Assembly: GCA_900770325.1 (NCBI GenBank)
Contig: CAAGKE010000006.1
Coordinates: forward strand, 1 to 40,289
Direction of reading: 5' to 3'
DNA: 40,289 nucleotides
Source: Lachnospiraceae bacterium
Lineage (GTDB): Bacteria > Bacillota > Clostridia > Lachnospirales > Lachnospiraceae
The notes below the pieces were generated by a model, which did no database searches, had not been told where the DNA came from, and saw nothing but the letters and a program-made list of their open reading frames with translations. Position numbers and translations under genes: made by a program. This document shows positions 14,873 to 21,952 of this stretch, one piece after another. Positions within the stretch are counted from its first letter, which is position 1; the number at the start of each line of letters is the position of its first letter.

Positions 14873-17447
14873 AAAGAAAAGGGCAGCTCAATTAAAAAAT
14901 GCCAAGACCAGCGCCAAGAAAATTAAGAAAAAACTTGCGACAACGCTGGCATGGATGGATGTTGCGGGGGTTGATGATGACCGCATTACGATCCAGAGGG
15001 ATAAGAAGACAATGTATGTGAAGGGGGTAAAACTCTCCCCGCATGATATTTTCATTGATGACATCCCTACGCAGGCCCAGTTGATCAACCGGTTGCGGAT
15101 GGCGCTGAATAACGTTCCGACATCGCTCTGGTTTGGGTTTGTTTACGCCCCTGTAAATATTGATCAGCACCTCAATAATCTGGATGCGGCTTTAGATGCG
15201 GAAACAGATCCCGTCTGCAAACGCATGGTTCAGTCCGATCAAGATAAGGCTGAATGGTTTATCAATAACTTTTCAGAACTGGAGTTCTTTGTAATGGTCC
15301 GTGACACCGATCCGGAAAGACTGGAAAAGCAGCTCAATGATCTGTATGCCGGGATGCGCTTCGGCGGGATGGACCCGGCGCTGTTAAGTGCCCGTGATTA
15401 TTACAACTATCTGTCGTATCTGTTTGAAAATCCGAGCGTAAACGACTATGTTTTCAGCCGCGGAATCTTTAGCTTTTTCAATCAGAATTACGTATGGAAT
15501 CAGGAAGAAGAGCGATGGGAGGACAAGGATACTACCGAGACTTTTGAACGTTTCGGTGGGGATCCTATCCCGAACATTGCGCCGGAATGGAATGAGGTAA
15601 AACGGTCACGGATTGCTCCGGTATCACTGAAGGTAAGCAGTGATTACATGATTCTGGGAGACAGGTTTATGACAAACCTTCTGGTGACATCCATACCTCA
15701 GTTCTTTTCCTTAGGATTTTTCAGCGGTTTGCTGAACGATAAGAATGTGAAGCTGGCAATCACAACCGATAAATTGAACGTATCAACGTCGGTTATGCTG
15801 CGAAAGGAATATAACGAGAAGGAACGTGAAGTGCAGCGCACTACGGATCCATCGTATCGGCAGCGGTTAATCAACGAGCTTTCTTCGCTGGATAACTACA
15901 TCAAGGACGTTCAATCGAAAAATGACCGCACACATAACGTAACCGTGATCCTCACGCTGTGTTCAGACAGTCTCCAGAACTTGCGGCTGGCTAAGCGGGA
16001 TCTAAAGGAAAATCTGCGGGGCCTTGGCATATATACAATGGACGGAAGGTTCTTGCAGGAACAGTTGTTCCGGATCTCGAATCCTCTGTTCATTGATTCC
16101 AAAATGGAGCCGATTGTAAAAGAAAATATCGGCATACCGCTGACCAGCGATGCCTTTGCCGGTCTGTATCCGTTTGTGTTTGAAACGATGAAAGACAAGA
16201 ACGGATTCCTGCTTGGCAATGAGCTGCATCAGGGAGGCGTTGTTTTGATGGATCCGTTCTACTATCGGAATCAGGCAGCGGGATCCAGAGATAATAAGCG
16301 TATCAACGGAAATCTGGTTGTTGTTGGTGCTTCCGGTATGGGAAAGACCACGACCATGAACCTGTTTATCCGCCATTTCATCATGGAGAAGGTGAAGCTG
16401 CTTTGGATTGACCCGGAAAATAAGAACCGTGCGCTGGCAACGAAATACGGCGGGGCGTTTATTGACTGGGGAGAACCGGGAAATGTCATTAACGTCTTTG
16501 ATCTGAAACCGAATGATACGGATGATGCAGATAGTGACTGGCAGGAGAAGATGTGGGATACCCGCCTTGCCATTACAAGGGCAATAGTCCGGGTTGATAC
16601 TGTGCTGCGGCTGCTGTTCCCGGATCTGGACCCGTTAACGGACAGCTGCACAAATGAGATAACCTTAATGGCCTATAAGAAGGTTGGAATCGCGCCGGAT
16701 GCGGATGGGATCTGGCCTTCCTTCAGGGGAAAGCAGCGTGACGAATATCCGACCTTTGAAACGTTCTATGACTGCCTGAAAGAAACGATAGACAATTTTG
16801 GGACAGATACACCTAGGATCCGTGAACTGAAGATTCTGAACGATCTGGAGCTGGCAATGCGGCAGATGATCCACAGGACTTCCGGGAAATACGCCGATTA
16901 CTTTGATGGTTATACGACAGTCGGGGCGAAACGGACCGCACGGGAAATCATGGCGTTTGGAACCAAGAGTCTGTTCAATGCGGAGGACCGGCTACAAAAG
17001 GCGCTTTATTACATTATGTTCAACTACGCATGGGCGGAGTGCCTTGACGCAAAACATTATTCTGCTTTTATTATCGACGAAGCACATACCATGATCTTGA
17101 AGGACAAGACGGCGGAGCTTGTTTCTCAGTTCTACCGCCGAAGCAGAAAGTACCAGAATGTAATGGTCCTTGGAACGCAGGAGCCGCATGACTTTGCGGA
17201 TCCGAGAGTCTTGACCGATGGTAAGGCGATTTTCAATAACAGTGCGTATAAGATCGTGCTTGGACTTGGCCATGATGCGACAGAGGATATTCGGAAGCTG
17301 GAAACGCTGAATATTTCGGAAGCAAATCTGATTGAATCCTTCCAACAGGGACAAGCCTTACTGCTGGCGGGTGATAAGCGCATGGCGATCAATGTGCTTG
17401 CAACAGAGGATGAGCTTTCTGATATGCGTGGAAATAGCGAATTTTAA
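14841..17447 (+). CDS. VirB4-type conjugation ATPase
   Basis: An 868-residue protein. ATG 14841 is preferred because the upstream frame lies inside the PrgI-like gene and GAAGGGG precedes it. The first 45 residues are very basic. The C-terminal half carries Walker A G496-A-S-G-M-G-K-T503, then L-W-I-D-P-E-N-K-N, and Walker B F-I-I-D-E-A-H near 743-748, followed by Q-F-Y-R-R-S-R-K and L-G-T-Q, the usual VirB4/TraC sequence order. It energises assembly of the transfer channel. Its stop is followed within 10 bp by the promoter of the type III antitoxin RNA, so transcription of downstream transfer genes must pass that locus. Confidence 0.93.
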   Translation: MVRKPKMSRIEKKRAAQLKNAKTSAKKIKKKLATTLAWMDVAGVDDDRITIQRDKKTMYVKGVKLSPHDIFIDDIPTQAQLINRLRMALNNVPTSLWFGFVYAPVNIDQHLNNLDAALDAETDPVCKRMVQSDQDKAEWFINNFSELEFFVMVRDTDPERLEKQLNDLYAGMRFGGMDPALLSARDYYNYLSYLFENPSVNDYVFSRGIFSFFNQNYVWNQEEERWEDKDTTETFERFGGDPIPNIAPEWNEVKRSRIAPVSLKVSSDYMILGDRFMTNLLVTSIPQFFSLGFFSGLLNDKNVKLAITTDKLNVSTSVMLRKEYNEKEREVQRTTDPSYRQRLINELSSLDNYIKDVQSKNDRTHNVTVILTLCSDSLQNLRLAKRDLKENLRGLGIYTMDGRFLQEQLFRISNPLFIDSKMEPIVKENIGIPLTSDAFAGLYPFVFETMKDKNGFLLGNELHQGGVVLMDPFYYRNQAAGSRDNKRINGNLVVVGASGMGKTTTMNLFIRHFIMEKVKLLWIDPENKNRALATKYGGAFIDWGEPGNVINVFDLKPNDTDDADSDWQEKMWDTRLAITRAIVRVDTVLRLLFPDLDPLTDSCTNEITLMAYKKVGIAPDADGIWPSFRGKQRDEYPTFETFYDCLKETIDNFGTDTPRIRELKILNDLELAMRQMIHRTSGKYADYFDGYTTVGAKRTAREIMAFGTKSLFNAEDRLQKALYYIMFNYAWAECLDAKHYSAFIIDEAHTMILKDKTAELVSQFYRRSRKYQNVMVLGTQEPHDFADPRVLTDGKAIFNNSAYKIVLGLGHDATEDIRKLETLNISEANLIESFQQGQALLLAGDKRMAINVLATEDELSDMRGNSEF

Positions 17448-17456
17448 TTTATCTGC

Positions 17457-17485
17457 TTGCACCCCATGTGCAAATGGTATATAAA
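17457..17485 (+). promoter_or_regulatory. Promoter of type III antitoxin RNA
   Basis: TTGCAC at 17457-17462 and TATAAA at 17480-17485 are separated by exactly 17 bp. Transcription would begin near 17492, just before the first 40-nt repeat. Independent high-level expression of the antitoxin RNA is expected for type III systems. Confidence 0.8.
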
Positions 17486-17491
17486 AAGTGT

Positions 17492-17653
17492 GCATCAAAG
17501 AGCGGCGATTCCGGCCAAACAAGAAACAGGAAGCTAAAAGAGCGGCGATTCCGGCCAAACAAGAAACAGGAAGCTAAAAGAGCGGCGATCCCGGCCAAAC
17601 AAGAAACAGGGACCTAAAAGAGACAGAGGCGGGCAGAAATGTTCGTCTCTTTT
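17492..17653 (+). ncRNA. Type III antitoxin RNA (ToxI-like) with three 40-nt pseudoknot repeats
   Basis: Three tandem units of exactly 40 nt lie at 17499-17538, 17539-17578 and 17579-17618. Units 1 and 2 are identical. In each, GGC (17504-17506) can pair with GCC (17514-17516), and the loop TTCC (17509-17512) can pair with the downstream GGAA (17529-17532), giving an H-type pseudoknot, the fold of known ToxI antitoxins. In unit 3 TTCC has become TCCC and GGAA has become GGGA, so the second stem is kept by a compensatory pair. Repeats, promoter, terminator and a ToxN-family gene downstream form the complete type III layout. ToxN-type nucleases cut such arrays into single units that then inhibit the toxin. 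No experimental evidence is available here; the TSS is estimated. Confidence 0.88.
17499..17618 (+). repeat. Three tandem 40-bp direct repeats
   Basis: Head-to-tail copies without spacers and with a period of 40 bp, not a multiple of three, so not a protein repeat. Unit 3 differs at three positions. A partial fourth start (AAAAGAG) forms the left arm of the following terminator. Confidence 0.97.
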
Positions 17654-17656
17654 TTT
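17616..17656 (+). terminator. Terminator between antitoxin repeats and toxin gene
   Basis: AAAAGAGAC (17616-17624) pairs perfectly with GTCTCTTTT (17645-17653) across a 20-nt loop and runs into further T residues. Type III loci use such a leaky terminator to make much more antitoxin RNA than toxin mRNA. Confidence 0.85.
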
Positions 17657-17671
17657 GTTGTTGGAGACAAT

Positions 17672-18523
17672 ATGCTGAGTATATATACAATTGATCCGAA
17701 ATATCTTACTTATTTGTCACAGTATGACATTAACGTTAAACGGAATCATGGAGAACACAACAGACCTTTTGTTGGCATTGTGTTTTCTATACACGGTATC
17801 GGATATTTTGCACCACTTGGTCATCCAAGACCAAAACACCAGCGAATGCATGATGGAATTGACTTTGTGAAAATTGCTGGTGGTTATCTTGGGGTGATTA
17901 ACCTGAATAACATGATCCCGGTGATGGACGGTAATTTAAAAAAGGCGGATATTAAGGATTACCCATTCTTGCCCTTGAAAGAAAGAAAATATCGAACCCT
18001 ATTAGGGGATCAGTTGTTATGGATTAACAGGCATTCGGACAGAATAATTTCTAAGGCGGAAAAGTTACATCTTCTTTATTGTGAAGGAAAACTTCGTGGT
18101 GAGGTAGTAGAGAGATGCGCTAACTATCCTTTGCTTGAAAAGGCCTGCATGGAGTATCAATATCCATTACACGATATGACAGAGGTTCCGGAAGAGCTTG
18201 ACCCTAAGAGGATCTATCTTCTGGTAAGAACCGCTACCGGTCAGTTATTCCAGCACTGTGCAAATGAAACATGGGAGTTATCAGAAGTCGGGTTTGATGA
18301 TGCTCTGGATACCGGTCTACGACTGCACAGAGACTTCATTATCCTAGGCGCGTATGATGATTCCCATTTTCTTTTTATGAAGAGGGACCTTTTTGAACCT
18401 GCAAATCCACCAACTTATGAAGAGACGGTATTCTCGTCAGCAGACTTAGATAAGCAAATGATTGAAGAGGAAATTCATAGAGAACTGAAGGTGGCAAAGG
18501 AGCCACTTTTTATTATCCGGTAG
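17672..18523 (+). CDS. toxN: ToxN/AbiQ-family type III toxin (endoribonuclease) with C-terminal extension
   Basis: ATG 17672 follows TTGGAG 5 bp upstream; the earlier in-frame ATG at 17639 lies in the terminator loop. Residues 1-165 match the ToxN/AbiQ pattern: Y-T-I-D-P-K-Y-L-x-Y-L-x-x-Y-D at 5-19, R-P-F-V-G-I-V-F near 31-38, Y-F-A-P-L-G-H-P-R-P-K-H near 46-57, L-G-V-I-N-L-N-N-M-I-P-V near 75-86, and Y-R-T-L-L-G-D-Q-L-x-W-I-N near 107-119. ToxN enzymes cleave mRNA and their own antitoxin precursor and mediate phage abortive infection or element maintenance. The protein is 283 residues where the family is usually about 170-200; the extra C-terminal region (about 165-283) contains I-Y-L-L-V-R-T-A-T-G and H-R-D-F-I-I-L-G-A-Y and is not recognised. 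The locus interrupts the transfer operon between VirB4 and the cell-wall hydrolase. Confidence 0.9.
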   Translation: MLSIYTIDPKYLTYLSQYDINVKRNHGEHNRPFVGIVFSIHGIGYFAPLGHPRPKHQRMHDGIDFVKIAGGYLGVINLNNMIPVMDGNLKKADIKDYPFLPLKERKYRTLLGDQLLWINRHSDRIISKAEKLHLLYCEGKLRGEVVERCANYPLLEKACMEYQYPLHDMTEVPEELDPKRIYLLVRTATGQLFQHCANETWELSEVGFDDALDTGLRLHRDFIILGAYDDSHFLFMKRDLFEPANPPTYEETVFSSADLDKQMIEEEIHRELKVAKEPLFIIR

Positions 18524-18550
18524 AAAACAGCAGCAGGGGGATCGAACACA

Positions 18551-19987
18551 ATGGATGAATATTCAAAACTGACGCGCTTCCTGAAACTGTTTTCCGGGTT
18601 CTTTGTTGTGATCCTTCTGGTCGGGGCGTTGCTGCTGATGATCATAATGCTGCCAACCATCATGATAGGCGCGATCAGCAATACGCTGGACGGGTTTGGA
18701 AAGACGAACGCTCTGATCCCAGGTTGGAACACAATCCTGTCTACGTGGCAGCGGCAGACAAGAATATCGGTTGATACGGCAGAGCTGATGGGGTGCACAG
18801 AAGCTGGATCCGCAGATGACGATGCGCTGCGGTCCTGTCTTGCTCAGGTTGACACATCCGGGGCCTTGATCTTTTCGACCGGAGAGTATGAAGACATCGG
18901 AGAATTGTTCGATAGTTACCGGAACGAAGAGAAGGAATACAAAGGACAGATCCCTTTTTCCGCATTTGATCAAATTGAAAAGCCTGCAATCTTTACGGTG
19001 ACACATTACTACAATGCGGCTTCCGGATCTCAAACAGCAACGGAACCGAACTGGATTCAAGATGATTCATACACAACAATTGATCCGCCAAAGGAACACA
19101 AAACCGAAACGGAATGGTTGGTATGCGAGGAAACCGATCCGGCACGAAATGTTTATCCGTATTATCTTCCTGCCGGTGTAATCACAAAACAATATGGATT
19201 CCAGCTGACCAACAATGCCAAGAAGGATGCGGACGGTAAGTATTCTCTGTTTCAGACCGGACCTGTCTATTCAGGGGCAGGAGAAGTGACAGCTTTCTCC
19301 AAAGGAACAGTAATTAAACTGGAAGGCTCCACATTGGTTCTTCAAGTCAACAATGGCTTTCCGTTGTTCGTGCAATACGAAGGACTGACCCCGGCAGAGG
19401 ACGTTGAAGAAGGAAGCGAGGTGTACGTAACACAGAGCATCGGATCTGCTGCCGATACATTGAAGCTCACTGTCTGGACGGAGATCAACGGGCAGAGGGA
19501 ATACATCAATCCTGATTTATTTGGTTACAACTACACCATGGATGATTCCTTCAGTGTTCCAACCGATCCGCTGGATCCGGCAGTCTATTCCGATATTTTT
19601 ACATTGTGCGAAGCATTGAAGGGTACGCCTTATTCATTAGGCGGCAGTGATCCCCGCGCCTTCGACTGCTCTGGATTCGTCTGGTATGTTTATGAAAAGA
19701 CAGGGACGCTACATTGGGATCGGACCAACGCACAGGGCCAGTACGCTCTTTGCTCGATGAAGCCGATTGCGCTAGAGGACGCACAGCCGGGGGATCTGGT
19801 CTTCTTCTGGTTCACCAGTGGACGAATAGGACATGTTGGAATTTGGATCGGGGATGGCAGCGGTGAGTTCTGGTCGGCAATCAATGGCGGCGTTCGGCGT
19901 GCCACCATTTCAAACTACATCATCGGGTCCCGTTCCGCCGGTGCAACGGGACAATATGCGTTTGGTCGTTTAGCAACAGGAGGTTAA
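18551..19987 (+). CDS. T4SS cell-wall hydrolase: membrane anchor, degenerate M23-like region, NlpC/P60
   Basis: A 478-residue protein. One long hydrophobic segment at about 15-45 anchors it. Residues 230-310 (G-P-V-Y-S-G-A-G-E-V-T-A, then L-V-L-Q-V-N-N-G-F-P-L-F-V-Q-Y-E-G-L) follow the strand pattern of LytM/M23 peptidases, but the catalytic histidines are absent. The C-terminal NlpC/P60 domain is intact: F-D-C373-S-G-F, G-D-L-V-F-F and G-H428-V-G-I-W-I-G. It would open peptidoglycan locally for the transfer channel, the role of VirB1-like enzymes in Gram-positive conjugation. The start follows a GGGGG sequence. It lies 27 bp after the toxin gene and directly before the next gene, whose ribosome binding site overlaps its stop. 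Confidence 0.85.
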   Translation: MDEYSKLTRFLKLFSGFFVVILLVGALLLMIIMLPTIMIGAISNTLDGFGKTNALIPGWNTILSTWQRQTRISVDTAELMGCTEAGSADDDALRSCLAQVDTSGALIFSTGEYEDIGELFDSYRNEEKEYKGQIPFSAFDQIEKPAIFTVTHYYNAASGSQTATEPNWIQDDSYTTIDPPKEHKTETEWLVCEETDPARNVYPYYLPAGVITKQYGFQLTNNAKKDADGKYSLFQTGPVYSGAGEVTAFSKGTVIKLEGSTLVLQVNNGFPLFVQYEGLTPAEDVEEGSEVYVTQSIGSAADTLKLTVWTEINGQREYINPDLFGYNYTMDDSFSVPTDPLDPAVYSDIFTLCEALKGTPYSLGGSDPRAFDCSGFVWYVYEKTGTLHWDRTNAQGQYALCSMKPIALEDAQPGDLVFFWFTSGRIGHVGIWIGDGSGEFWSAINGGVRRATISNYIIGSRSAGATGQYAFGRLATGG

Positions 19988-19988
19988 C

Positions 19989-20759
19989 ATGAGCGAACAA
20001 AACACCAACACCAAGAAACATTTTGATCCAAAGATTTTGCTGCTGATCGGACTGCCGGTCCTGCTCTTAGTTGTCATCATTTTTCTTCCGGGGCGAAACG
20101 CCCCAGCAGAAACAGCAGCATCCTCTTCACCAGTGATAGGAACATGGTACGCTGACAACTCGACGCGTGGTCAGGTCCCGATGGAGATACGCAGCGACGG
20201 AACCGCCACAACATTTCTCGGTCTCACTGGAAATTGGAACCTTCAAGGAACGACTCTGACCATCACCTGTTCGACGGTCGAGGGCAGGACGGAAACATAC
20301 ACCTACGATCCGGAAACGGACACTCTGTCTTGGCTGACCGGCACGACGTTCTTCCGATCACCGGATGAAGCGCTTGCCTCTTATCAGCGTCAGTGGGGAG
20401 ACTTGATCAGCAGCGACACGGATGGAGCAACGGACACCAGACGTTTCCCGGCGTTCCATTATTACGGGTATGGAGATCTGGCTTGGACGATAGATATGAC
20501 CGGACCGGGAGCAAGACTCTTTAAAAACGGAGAGCTGGTTGATGAGTTCTCAGCCGACACTTGGACTTGGCATCAGACACAATATGACATGACATTAGAA
20601 GGGCATCCTTCAGAGGACAGGACAATCTTTATCATCTTCGGAGAGACGTTTGCTGCGGATGTGAATGGAGATGGTGGTTGGTACATTGCCGTGCGAGGGC
20701 TGCCGGAGGATGCACCGACCCTGTACACTTCAACCGCACTAACTCCCGGAAATTACTGA
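19989..20759 (+). CDS. Membrane-anchored accessory protein of the transfer region
   Basis: A 256-residue protein with a short cytoplasmic basic N-terminus, one transmembrane helix at about 15-34, and an extracellular beta-rich domain (V-I-G-T-W-Y-A-D, T-A-T-T-F-L-G-L-T-G-N-W, T-L-T-I-T-C) like those that occur in small lipocalin-like or DUF-type extracytoplasmic proteins. I cannot name the family. The codons just after the membrane helix contain a complete copy of the GC hairpin repeat, read as L-P-G-R-N-A-P. Co-transcription with the NlpC/P60 gene (stop and start 1 bp apart, shared AGGAGGT site) suggests a role in the outer part of the channel. Confidence 0.65.
   Translation: MSEQNTNTKKHFDPKILLLIGLPVLLLVVIIFLPGRNAPAETAASSSPVIGTWYADNSTRGQVPMEIRSDGTATTFLGLTGNWNLQGTTLTITCSTVEGRTETYTYDPETDTLSWLTGTTFFRSPDEALASYQRQWGDLISSDTDGATDTRRFPAFHYYGYGDLAWTIDMTGPGARLFKNGELVDEFSADTWTWHQTQYDMTLEGHPSEDRTIFIIFGETFAADVNGDGGWYIAVRGLPEDAPTLYTSTALTPGNY
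20090..20104. repeat. GC hairpin repeat, copy 13, inside a coding sequence
   Basis: GGGGCG-AAA-CGCCCC, identical in core to the intergenic copies but lying in frame within the gene at 19989, coding for G-R-N-A-P directly after the transmembrane segment. Confidence 0.92.
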
Positions 20760-21244
20760 TTTGTCTGCCATTTTTATACGAAAGCAAGATAAGGAAATTT
20801 TGCTGACAAAATTTCGGTACATTGTCGGACAAAGCCGACAAGAACCTTTATTTAAGCCCTTTTTTTACATCGTTTTGTCTGACAGAAAGGAATTTTTTGT
20901 CGGACACTTTTTTTCGCGTGTCGGACAAAATTGAGGTCGCGGGTGACTCGGTTTTTCGATTCAGTTTTGAGGTTTCGGCGTATTTTTTTCGGAGGCATTT
21001 TGATTTTTGATCGCAGAATTTTTTAAAATGTCTTCGCGGTTTGCCACTACAAACATGATGCTTGTAATGTTGCTACAATTCAATTTGACCGTCGGTCAGC
21101 CAATAAAGATTTTAAGTTTTCGCTGACAATTTTTTGTAAAGTCACTTTGGTTTGAAATGGCAAACATGTTATCTGAAATGTTATTACATTATGTTTTGAC
21201 CAATGGTCAGTCAAGAATTTACTGATTTCTCTCGGAGGATTTTG
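20760..21244. other. Candidate origin of transfer (oriT) / control region of mobilisation genes
   Basis: A 485-bp AT-rich gene-free region directly upstream of the relaxosome and relaxase genes. It contains a perfect inverted repeat GAAATTTT-(6)-AAAATTTC at 20794-20815, another at 20822-20841 (TTGTCGG-(6)-CCGACAA), four near-identical nonamer palindromes, a large imperfect inverted repeat at 20895-20930, and a 111-bp imperfect tandem duplication that carries two TGACC-NNN-GGTCA palindromes. Dense inverted repeats beside relaxase genes are typical of oriT. The nic site itself was not identified. Confidence 0.65.
20823..20927. repeat. Four phased TGTCGGACA-type palindromic sites
   Basis: TGTCGGACA occurs at 20823, 20898 and 20919 and TGTCTGACA at 20876. 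Start-to-start distances are 53, 22 and 21 bp, close to 5, 2 and 2 turns of B-DNA, so the sites face the same side of the helix. The last two form the core of an inverted repeat with 13-bp arms and one central mismatch (20895-20907 and 20918-20930). Confidence 0.85.
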
Positions 21245-21245
21245 A
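20990..21245. repeat. 111-bp imperfect tandem duplication with TGACC-NNN-GGTCA sites
   Basis: The stretch around 21012-21100 recurs 111 bp downstream at 21123-21211: AATTTTTT, GGTTTG, CAAACATG, AATGTT, TTTGACC and GGTCAG all keep register. Each copy contains a 13-bp palindrome, TGACC-GTC-GGTCA at 21086-21098 and TGACC-AAT-GGTCA at 21197-21209. The ribosome binding site context of the gene at 21245 (TCGGAGGATTTTGATGG) also has a start-less echo at 20989-21005 (TCGGAGGCATTTTGATT). Confidence 0.75.
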
Positions 21246-21700
21246 TGGAAAAAAATTCAAAAGATACTCGTGTTTCAATTCGCTTTGACTACACAGATTT
21301 AAAAAAAATCGCGGACGTACAGGAAATGTATCTGAGGTCTGGCGAGAAAAAAACAACGACTGATGTTATTCGTATTGCACTTGACCAGCTCTACTTACGC
21401 ATGAAGGATACTGATGACGGGAATACATATTCGGATTATTTGAAGAGCGTCATCGATGATTCCAACCGTGTTGCTGCACAGACAATTGCAACGATTGAAG
21501 ATGAAAAGACCCGCGCGCTTGCTCAGATTTTGTACCGCGTTTATCTTTCCAACGTCTTCGTCGCATCGTGTTTCAAGCTGCCGGATGATCTGAACCGTGT
21601 GTTTGAACACAACGAGATCGAACAGGTCATCAAAGACCGCAGCGAGAAAAATTTTGATCAGTTTTTAAATGAGTTCCGTAATTCAGGAGAGGAGAAATAA
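21245..21700 (+). CDS. Ribbon-helix-helix relaxosome accessory protein
   Basis: ATG 21245 with CGGAGG 8 bp upstream is chosen over upstream GTG codons. The 151-residue protein begins with a ribbon-helix-helix domain: strand T-R-V-S-I-R-F-D-Y, helix D-L-K-K-I-A-D-V-Q-E-M-Y, turn, helix T-T-D-V-I-R-I-A-L-D-Q-L-Y. A helical C-terminal part follows with no recognised motif. In many conjugation systems such a protein binds oriT beside nic and recruits the relaxase. It lies between the candidate oriT and the relaxase gene, so it is the likely ligand of the palindromic sites upstream. Confidence 0.75.
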   Translation: MEKNSKDTRVSIRFDYTDLKKIADVQEMYLRSGEKKTTTDVIRIALDQLYLRMKDTDDGNTYSDYLKSVIDDSNRVAAQTIATIEDEKTRALAQILYRVYLSNVFVASCFKLPDDLNRVFEHNEIEQVIKDRSEKNFDQFLNEFRNSGEEK

Positions 21701-21706
21701 AAAATT

Positions 21707-21952
21707 ATGAACACAGTTAACATCAAGAAGACCATTGAGATCACAGCAAAAAAGATCCAGACTTTGAAATCGGAGAGCGAAAAAATCAATGCCGAGCTGA
21801 GAAAACTTGAAGAAAAAAACAAAACACTCACTGCACTTTTGAAACGACAGGAGGCGATTGATCAGGAGTACGCTGCACTCTCTGAACCGAAGCCGGTAAA
21901 GAAAAAATCTGCGTCTGCTGATGATGAAACACACGACGCAACCATCGAATGA
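21707..21952 (+). CDS. Small coiled-coil protein of the mobilisation operon
   Basis: An 81-residue protein that is almost entirely a heptad-patterned coiled coil between residues 5 and 55 (I-K-K-T-I-E-I-T-A-K-K-I-Q-T-L, L-R-K-L-E-E-K-N-K-T-L), followed by a charged tail. It starts 6 bp after the ribbon-helix-helix gene, and its stop overlaps the relaxase ATG (ATGA). Small coiled-coil proteins next to relaxases may assist relaxosome assembly; here that is inferred from position. Confidence 0.65.
   Translation: MNTVNIKKTIEITAKKIQTLKSESEKINAELRKLEEKNKTLTALLKRQEAIDQEYAALSEPKPVKKKSASADDETHDATIE

Noticed and set aside
16922..16935. GGGGCGAAACGG inside the VirB4 gene as another hairpin copy
   Set aside because: Only the left half and loop match; the right arm is missing and the codons are ordinary, so it is a chance match.
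17499..17618. Tandem 40-bp repeats considered as a CRISPR array
   Set aside because: Units abut with no spacers, only three copies, no cas genes, and the adjacent gene is a ToxN-family toxin.
17639..17671. Upstream in-frame ATG of the ToxN gene as the true start
   Set aside because: It lies in the terminator loop with no ribosome binding site; the ATG at 17672 has GGAG at proper spacing and begins exactly where the family begins.
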